Below are positions 57,501 to 64,000 of a stretch of 64,000 nucleotides of DNA, piece after piece. Under the pieces are notes generated by a model that had not been told where the DNA came from, made no database searches, and was given only the letters and a program-made list of their open reading frames with translations. The stretch lies in the NCBI GenBank assembly GCA_007449985.2, contig VIIQ02000087.1:186001-250000 (forward strand). The letters run 5' to 3'. How positions within the stretch are numbered: the first letter of the stretch is position 1; every line of letters begins with the position of its first letter. Origin of the DNA: Desmodesmus armatus (lineage: Eukaryota > Chlorophyta > Chlorophyceae > Sphaeropleales > Scenedesmaceae). A program made the translations under genes and the position numbers.

Positions 57501-58809
57501 CTCCCTAGGGAGGGAGGCCTCCCTCCCTCACTCCCTCACTCACTCCCTCCCTCACTCACTCACTGACTCACTCACTCACTCACTCATTCGCGCACTCACT
57601 CACTCACTCCTGCACTCACTCACCCACTCCCTCACTCCCTCACTTGCTCTCTTTTCCTTGTAGGTCAGTAGATTGCTTGAACTGAGCTCAGTGTGCTGCA
57701 TTGTATCAGATCCATTACGTATGCGTGTTTGGTTGTGTCGTGTTGAGAGTCATACGCCGCGTGTGTTCATGGTTGCAGGTTATGATGTTCATCAACCTGC
57801 TGGCCAAGCCGTGGGAGATGCGCTGCTTGTTCAAACGCTTTGGCAAGGTGAGGGGCAGCCTGAACCAGGCACGCTAGCATGTGCGCCCTCAGGGCTGGTG
57901 AAGCTCTGGGAATTCTATCACTACTGGTTAGGGCGGCGGTCAGGCTAGGTCAGGCAGGCCAGGCATGTTCATGGTTACTGGTGGAGCGCTTGGACTCTCT
58001 CATCAACTGGTTAGAGCGGGTGTCATGTGACATATTGAGTAGTAGTGCACATCTAGTTGGTTTGTGTGTGTGGGCTGGGTGGAGCGATCGGTGCCGGGCA
58101 CTGTGGGGTGACCAGGGCAGTGTGGCAGCCTGCATGCTGTCTGAGAAGGTCTGAAGTGTCGTGCTGATCAGGGAAATGTCCCCTGGGTGTGGTTGCAGGT
58201 TAAGCCCGGGTGGGGCAGCTGTAGAAGCTTTGGTCTGATGCAGCATGAGCAGCAGACCATGTCAACATTTGTGTCGCTGCCTGGTGACTCTGCTGCTGCA
58301 GGTGAAGCCCGGGTGGGGCAGCTGGCTGCCGCAATGGAACGACCAGAAAGCCATGCGCCAGGTGAGGAGGGAGCGGTGGAAAGCTGCCGTGCTCGTGATC
58401 GTGTCTTTGGCTACCCTTTTTGCCAGTTTTCCTCTGGTGGTGGTGTAAGAGCATCAAGCGATAGGGCAGCTGACTGGGACATTTTTTTCAGTACTCAGTG
58501 GCAGCACATCAGGCAGTGCTTGCTGGCCAACTTTGTACAACTTGACTCTTTATTGCTTTTTTGAGTATGCGCTCGTGGCATGCTGTGCTGTGGCGTGCTG
58601 TGCAGGTTGCTGAGCAGCTGCTGACTGCTGTGTCATGGCTGCGGCGTGAGCTGCTGGGTGTGCATGACGGCTACGAGCTGCCTGCACCCCAGCTTCCAGC
58701 CAAGGCAGGGGCAGCCAGCCAGGCAGATGTGGACAAGGCAGCAGCACAGGCAGCAAAGAAGGCAGCAGCTGAGCTGGCTGAGGCGCAGGCAGATGCTGGG
58801 CAGGAGTAG
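51561..58809 (+). CDS. CRM-domain RNA-binding protein joined to a dienelactone-hydrolase-like domain
   Basis: Twelve exons: 51561-51941, 52245-52628, 53034-53225, 53776-54050, 54491-54608, 54917-55026, 55629-55905, 56424-56569, 56882-57364, 57779-57847, 58302-58361 and 58606-58809. The N terminus (MQHVSRFRCQQNSRCYLSSQ...) is basic and Ser-rich, like a chloroplast transit peptide. An RG/SG-rich region, then a charged helical region, precede the CRM domain in exons 5-6: KIGRRGATEALVG with the GxxG loop, VWRNHECVKLR, then LLLRELEEMSGGILLDCQGS and IWLYRGPDW. CRM proteins bind RNA in group II intron splicing and ribosome maturation in chloroplasts. From exon 7 the protein resembles dienelactone hydrolases: VADKLASKGILVVLADVLG, then GLLGVGWGSFIGLHAAGD where the usual nucleophile motif is GxCxGG, so the catalytic Cys is Gly. 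Joins are in phase except inside exon 9, where a one- or two-base shift near 57020-57040 would stop translation at 57093-57095. Two separate genes remain possible. Confidence 0.7.
53370..53480 (+). CDS. duplicated copy of CRM-gene exon 3 end, possible cassette exon
   Basis: This 111-base segment in intron 3 copies the last 110 bases or so of exon 3 (53116-53225). It is bounded by an AAG acceptor and a GTGCAA donor, is phase 0 at both ends, and encodes AAPSKRQDPILFQALTRD and a further 19 residues. Differences from exon 3 are mostly at third codon positions, and the protein differs at only a few residues. It could be an alternative or additional exon; lack of a strong pyrimidine tract argues for caution. 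Confidence 0.5.
54051..54330 (+). repeat. 280-bp purine (G/GA) tract in intron 4 of the CRM gene
   Basis: Almost pure G and A, with many runs of four or more G, immediately after the GTGAGG donor. It has strong potential for G-quadruplex formation in DNA and in the transcript. The long ORFs on both strands here are composition artefacts. Confidence 0.9.
55102..55150 (+). repeat. copy of the exon 6 end and donor inside intron 6 of the CRM gene
   Basis: CTGGACTGCCAGGGCTCAAG and the following ATATGGCTCTACA repeat the end of exon 6 (54987-55026). The donor context changes from ACAG/GTACGC to ACAT/GTACGC. Confidence 0.8.
56263..56340 (+). repeat. copy of exon 8 start with acceptor, upstream of exon 8 of the CRM gene
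   Basis: Encodes VADKVAGTGIPVVLTDVLGP, against VADKLASKGILVVLADVLGA in exon 8 at 56424. It is preceded by a C-rich tract and TTAAAG, a possible acceptor. It could be a duplicated exon or an alternative to exon 8, with a possible donor GTGTGT near 56335. Confidence 0.6.
57455..57660 (+). repeat. CTCC/CTCA short tandem repeats in an intron of the CRM gene
   Basis: Pyrimidine-rich tetranucleotide repeats (CCTCCCT, then CACTCACT) cover about 200 bases. Two copies of a CCTCCCTCCCTAGGGAGGGAGG inverted motif lie at about 57474-57525. Confidence 0.85.
58199..58223 (+). repeat. copy of exon 11 start and acceptor in intron 10 of the CRM gene
   Basis: TTGCAG/GTTAAGCCCGGGTGGGGCAGCTG repeats the acceptor and first 24 bases of exon 11 (58302 onward), then diverges into TAGAAG. 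Confidence 0.75.
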
Positions 58810-59985
58810 GGGATCCAATGGGAATGGTGCGGCTTTTTGTGTTGGGTGTGATGGGTTTGACTTTGGACACGCGGTGGCTAACAGAAGAGTGATTGGAACT
58901 TGCAGCAGTGTTGGCTGCTCAGCTGGCGCTGGAGGTTTTTGGGATGTGCCGCAATGGTGTTTGGCTGGGCAGGAACACCCAAGTGGATTTGGTGGCTGTG
59001 GAAGCTTTGGAAGGCTGGCATCTGCATGTGCCTCGGCCGTGGGAAGCATTGAAGCAACAGGGATGCAAACATTCAATCTGCTGGCACTTGAAGGCTGCAA
59101 GTTGAAGCTATGATCTCACAGCCAAGAGCTCATGCCAGTCATTCACTGATAACACGGAGACAGAGACCCGCACTTTACGCTGTCACTGGACTGCACAGGG
59201 GCCCGTGAGGTTTCTCAAGGCACCAGCAGCCAGTTTCTCCTAGTGGCAGTACTTGTACAGCGCACAGCCACAAACTCAAACATGCATGACTGGTTTGCAA
59301 TTCGACAACACCTTGGGTCCACATGGCCAGCAACAATTGAGCAAGCTTGTGGGCATTGCTATAAGTCCTGGTTAACAACGTTGCAGCAGGTGATACAGCA
59401 CACAACATGCCACATACTCACGTACGTAGCTTGCGCATGTATGCTATACTATATAGCTTACATGCTAGTAGTGCAAACCTCACGGTCAAACATATAACCT
59501 GTTCAGCTATAGTACAGACTGTTGAACAGTAACACAACCGGCAATAGCATTAACCAGCAATACAACCAACCTGCAGACTTGGACCATCCTGGTTCACCCT
59601 CAGAACACAAACCAAAGGTGCCCCGTCATCAAAAAACAACCCAGGGCACACCCAACAAAGAAGGAATAGAACCAACAACAACGTTAACTAGCATATCAAT
59701 GGCTGATCAACCCTGACCTCAACACAAACCATGCAGGCTCTCTCCAATTAATTTTCAATCTCACAAACCTCACAAACATAGATGATGTGTACTGGGTGCC
59801 CCCAGTACTGGGATGGTGATTGAAGCACTTGCTGCAGCACCGTTGTGCAGACATGGGGACATCGGTGCACAAAGAGAGTGAGATATGGACAGGATGCCAC
59901 GTGGTGTGCAGACTGCAGTCAATCAGAGTGCAGTGCTTTGGTACAAGGGGGCCAGCAGCTCCTGCACGGCTGCCCAAAAAACGCC
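58810..59985. other. intergenic between convergent CRM and MYND genes
   Basis: About 1.2 kb holding both 3' flanks. The part from 59400 to 59800 is more AT-rich than the surroundings. No exon could be supported. Confidence 0.5.
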
Positions 59986-62900
59986 CTAGCTACATGCTGG
60001 TACAGCCTGTGGCTCTGCTGCTGCTGCTAGCTCCCTGCACACAGGCTTGTGCTGCTCCCAGTGGGCTGCCTGGCAGTCAACACCGCAGTACCTGCAGCAA
60101 CAACAGACACAGCAGCAACACGCGCACAGCAACAGGATCAGTGGGAGTTCAGCTGAGCAACGTCATACGAGAGGCAGCGGTTGCCGCATGATCAAGCGGC
60201 GGATTGATGGGCTGCCATCCAGTGCAAACGAGCATGGTTTGCTAGCAGCAACCCTGACTGTGTTCCCAGCACAATGCACATGTGTACCTTAGCCCAGTGC
60301 AAGCCCTACAACCCCCGGACCCTCCCTCTCACCTGGCCACCCTGCAGCCCCCGCACACGCAGCTCCTGCCTCCCACCAGCTGCAGCTCGCTGGCACCCCC
60401 CATGGAGCTGCACAGCGGGTTGTTGCACAGCCACGGCAGCGGCAGCTTGGCACACAGACCAGCACCAATTTCCTGCAGCTCGCTGCCTAGTGCAGCAAAC
60501 CCACTGAAGCCCACGCAGGCCTGCAGGGCACTGGAAGCACTGCTGGCGCTGTTGATTGCCTCCCCTGCTGCACCCCACTCGACTAGCAGCTCAAAAGCAC
60601 AAGCACCTGTGAGGTTCACACTGTCATCAAACCCGTCATCGCTGCTGCTGCTGGGACGCTCCCTGCTGCTGGCTTGCTGAAGGGCCTGGATGCGCTTGTG
60701 AGCTTGTTGCACCAGCGATCTGCACAGCCCAAGCAACTCCACATGCACTGCACGCCTGTCCAGCAGCCGATCAAACTCAGCTGCCAGGCTGCCGTATGCC
60801 GGCACCGGCTGCTGCCTGGCAGCACCCTGCCACTGCTGCCATGCCCTGGCGTACTCTGGCCCTGTGCTGGTGTCCCCGTTCAACCCGCTGTCGCTGCTGA
60901 AGCTGTATTTATCGTCATCTTCAGTGCTTTCGGGATCCATGCTGCAGGTCTCCCAGAGGTTTCGGACCTTGTGCATCACCTCAACATCCAGGAGCCCCTG
61001 CACCTCATCAAGAAAGCAAAGAGCCCCCGTGACCTCAGCTGATGCTGCTGAGGGAGTCAGCCTGTCACTGCCGCTGCTGTCATTGCTGCTACTGCCACCA
61101 AGCTGCTGTCGCAGCTGCTGCTGCCACTGCTCCCACTGCTGCTGCTGCTCCAGCTGCTTCGCATGCCACAGACTCAACCAGCTTCCCAGTCTCAAGCAGT
61201 AGCGCCCAATCAGCGCCAACCAAGGTGCCATCATGTGACGCCAGGTGCGCAGGTCGCGGCCGATCGCGTCACAGACACCCATTTTGTGCAGCTTCCAGAT
61301 TGTGAGCCTTGCAGCCGCCGCTGTAGCCCCCAGCAGACTCAAATAGAGACGCTGCTGTGGGTGGCGGACCACGTGCGGACTGGTTGTGAGTTTGTGCAGG
61401 CTGGCAACCAGCGCGACCACGCGAGGCTGCAGCTGCTGCGGCTGGGACAGCGAAGCAGCAAACAGGGCTTTTAGTAAGCCATGCTGGTGCAGTGCGGCGC
61501 AAAGCTTGACCGACGCGCGCATAGCTCCGCTGCTGCGCTGGCTGCTGCTGCTCTTGCTGCATGTGATGTGGTGGGGCAGGACCCTCCTGGCTAGCACCTC
61601 CAGCAGCAGCAGCACAGCAGCAGCACGGCCAGACAAGCCGCCTCGTTCTGCCTGCAGGTGTACCATACAGACAGCAGCGGCGGAGGTGGCAAAGATAATC
61701 ACAAGCAGTGGCAGGCAAGCAGCATGCACCGGCATCTGTGGATGTGCTCAACAAACTGCCGCAGTCCGTGGCAGGTACCCCCAGCGCCCAGAATACGGCA
61801 GCAGCAAAGGTTTTCTAGCTTATAACCAAGCTAGGGTCATGATACAGTTCAATCAATAGACCTCATGACGTCAGAGAAGAATGGCACAGCCCCTCTCCCC
61901 ACCCGCCTCCTCCCACGCGCACCTGAACAACCCCCAAGCAATCGAGCAGCGACTCCACAGCTAGCAAGCTGTGGCAGTCCAGAGCCACACAACTGAGCTG
62001 GCTGCTGGGGCTGCTAGGGCTGGTGTCACCGGCAGGATCCTTGGCAGCTGCACAGCTGCACAGGGCTGCATCCAGCAGCTGCTGGCCTGCAGCACTGCCA
62101 CCCGGCAGCACCCTGCGTGTAGCAGCAATCTGCAACAGCAGCCCTGACGGCCGCAGCTGCCGCTGCTGCTGTGGATCGCTGCTGGAGTGCTGCTGTGCTG
62201 CAGTATCGCTGTTGGCACTAGCTTTGATGGCAGCAGCAAACACGGCAGCTGGCGGAGCAGCAGGCTGGCTGTCACGTGGCTGCTGCAGCAGCAGCTGCTG
62301 CATGAGCTGCAACCAGCATTCAAACACGCCAGGCAGCGCCTGCTCCTGCTGAAGGTTAGCATCGTCTGATGCTGGCTTGCAAGCAGTGTGCCAGCACACC
62401 ACCGCCTGGGTAGACACTGCCGCTGCTCCTGCCGCAAGCTGCGGCTCCCCATCCCCGCACAACAGCGCGGTACGCAGCAGCACCTGTGGCAGCTTCAGGC
62501 ACACAGCCTGCAGCAGCTGCTGCTGCTGGCGCGTCAGGGCCCGCTGCTGCTGCTGCTGTTGTCCGCGTGCGCCTGAGCCGCCATGCTGTCGCCCTGCAGC
62601 GCTGTCCCGGTGCCCCAACAGCGCCGAAACACCCCATTCTGGACAGTTTAGCATGCTGAGCAGCATTGCGTGCAGCTCGTGCATCATATGTCCCAGCGCT
62701 CGCAGCATCAAGGGCCTATCCTCTGGCAGGAAGAGGGTGGAGCCGCTGCTGACGCTGCTTCCACTGCTCCATGACTCGACTGCAGCGAGCACAGTGACCT
62801 GCAGGTCTCCGTCTGCTTGCATGGCATCTGCAAACACAGCCAGAGAAGCTGCATCCATGCCTAGCTGCTGCCACAGATCTGCCAGGGTAACAGCCAGCTG

Positions 62901-64000
62901 CTGCTGCTGCAACAATGCAGCTCCCGTGGCCCCTGACCCTGCTGCTGCGCCCCCTGCTGATACAGATGTTGTGGTGCTGCTGTCGGCACAGCTGCTGGTG
63001 CCGCTGGTGCTGCTGGTGCCTGAAGGTTCTGCCCCTAGCGGAGGTGGTGCAGCGCTGTTGCAGCAGTAGCTGTGCGTAAGCAGCAGCAGCAGCACCAGCC
63101 GCAGGTAGGCAGCACTGGTGTAGCGAGCGACTGCAGCCTCTTGCAGGGTCGAGTGGTGGTCTGGGCACTTTTGCAAGGCTGCCACCCTGTGCACTATCTG
63201 CAGGCAAGGTTTGCACGCGGTATGGGGGTCAGCACATATGAACAGGGTGCCAGGGTTCAGCATTCCCTGGGGGTCACCAGGAACGCCTTGCATGCGACGT
63301 CACAACACATGAAGCACTGGTGAACCTTAAGTGCCGCTGGCTCTCTACAAAATGTTTGATCTGACCATCTTAGATTCAACTACAGTGGATAAGACAACAT
63401 GAAGCACATGCCTCTGTGTGCGCTGCAAGGCAATGTGTAGCTGCACATGTTCAGCTGCGGAGTGCAACAGGGTAGGGACCAACAAGCAGTGCACCCATGC
63501 TGCAGCAGTCCTGCCCCAAGAAGTCTTTATCTTACCTCAGCAATGGATAGGAATTGCTTCGTGGTGCAGTTGGGTCCTGCAGCCTGTGCCACTGCTGCTG
63601 CCAGCTCCACCGTTTGCATGTGGTACGCATAGTACCACTGTGCTGCTGCTGCTGTTGTGCCCTTGACATAGGTGTGCCGTGCCGGGCTCATGCCCCAGAG
63701 TGGGTGGGCCCCAACCACCACAGCAGCAGCATGTCGGCCACATGCAGCAGCAGTCCCTGCCCTTGCTGCCCCTGCTGCTGCTGAGCGCCAGGCTGCTGCT
63801 GCACTTGTGCGATCAGCAGCTGTGCAACCTCTTGCTGTGCTGTTGCCACGAGCGGCAGCACCTGTGTGTCTGCCAGCAACCTCTTGCCCAGCTTGCCAGC
63901 AGCAACATGGTTCATCAGTATTGACGGGTGTTCCAGCACCGCTGTGGCTGCTGCCAGCACTGTTGCTACCCTGCTGCTGTACTCCTGCTGCTTCCAATCC
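59986..64000 (-). CDS. MYND-type zinc-finger protein, C-terminal part (5' end outside window)
   Basis: Exons: 64000-63536 (open at the edge), 63197-61923, 61651-60333 and 60091-59986. Joins fit: '...LSIAE' to IVHRVAALQKC, '...LGVVQ' to AERGGLSG, and '...CRVAR' to YCGVDCQAAHWEQHKPVC. The C terminus is a split MYND zinc finger: CNNPLC, CVCGGC, RYC, VDC, then H and HKPVC, ending AVPACS. MYND fingers are protein-interaction modules. The more than 1,000 residues before it are Ala/Gln/Ser-rich with helical Leu-rich stretches and no enzyme motif; this layout, ending 'LCAKLPLPWLCNNPLC', I associate with a large chlorophycean family of unknown role. In the first visible exon the frame shifts by one base near 63700-63715 at GGGG: 'MLLLWWLGP' runs to a stop, while GAHPLWGMSPARHTYV continues one frame over to the donor. 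A base miscall there, or decay, would explain it. Confidence 0.7.

Overview
The window looks like nuclear DNA of a green alga, most likely Chlorophyceae. The genes are split by many short GT-AG introns with donors such as GTGAGT, GTGCGT and GTGGGT. Coding and non-coding DNA are both full of CAG/CTG runs, which give long Gln, Ala or Ser tracts in proteins. Homopolymer G/C runs are frequent. The gene content includes a chloroplast CRM-domain RNA-binding protein with a transit-like N terminus and a Gln/Ala-rich MYND zinc-finger protein of a type I associate with chlorophycean genomes. No bacterial operons, rRNA, tRNA or CRISPR arrays were found. The order Sphaeropleales is only a guess.

Layout. 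1-0.2 kb: last exon of an unidentified plus-strand gene. 1.4-6.1 kb: a minus-strand Gln-rich protein of unknown function (five exons, about 1150 aa). 6.3-41.6 kb: the core of the window, a cluster of eight paralogous genes, here called FLC1 to FLC8, with the same four-exon design: a tiny first exon carrying the start codon, a large exon with an F-box-like motif plus leucine-rich repeats, a third LRR-like exon, and a last exon with a 'PDIW' motif and a coiled coil. FLC1 (+) and FLC2 (-) converge, FLC2 and FLC3 (+) diverge from a 0.3 kb shared promoter, FLC4 (+) converges on FLC5 (-), and FLC5 to FLC8 are head-to-tail on the minus strand. FLC2, FLC7 and FLC8 read through intact, and so does FLC6, though with a replaced C terminus. 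FLC1 has one in-frame TAG, FLC3 has two frameshifts, FLC4 has a 42-bp minisatellite in its last exon, and FLC5 is one base short at the start of exon 2. A 6 kb gene-poor gap (17.4-23.4 kb) holds inverted repeats and a small MITE-like element.

44.5-64 kb: single-copy genes. An eight-exon aminotransferase of the kynurenine/alpha-aminoadipate type (-) is followed by a cyclin of the L/T class (-). A divergent CRM-domain RNA-binding protein (+) appears spliced to a dienelactone-hydrolase-like alpha/beta-hydrolase domain. A MYND-type zinc-finger protein (-) runs off the right edge.

Two themes run through the window. First, the FLC cluster is a fast-changing tandem family whose design (F-box-like, LRR, coiled coil) suggests variable recognition proteins, perhaps ubiquitin-ligase substrate receptors; this function is inferred. 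Second, several genes carry partial tandem copies of exon edges together with their splice sites inside neighbouring introns, and at least one such copy (53370-53480) could be a frame-preserving extra exon. All exon models were built by hand from splice motifs, frame continuity and paralogue comparison. One-base frameshifts at homopolymers could be assembly errors.
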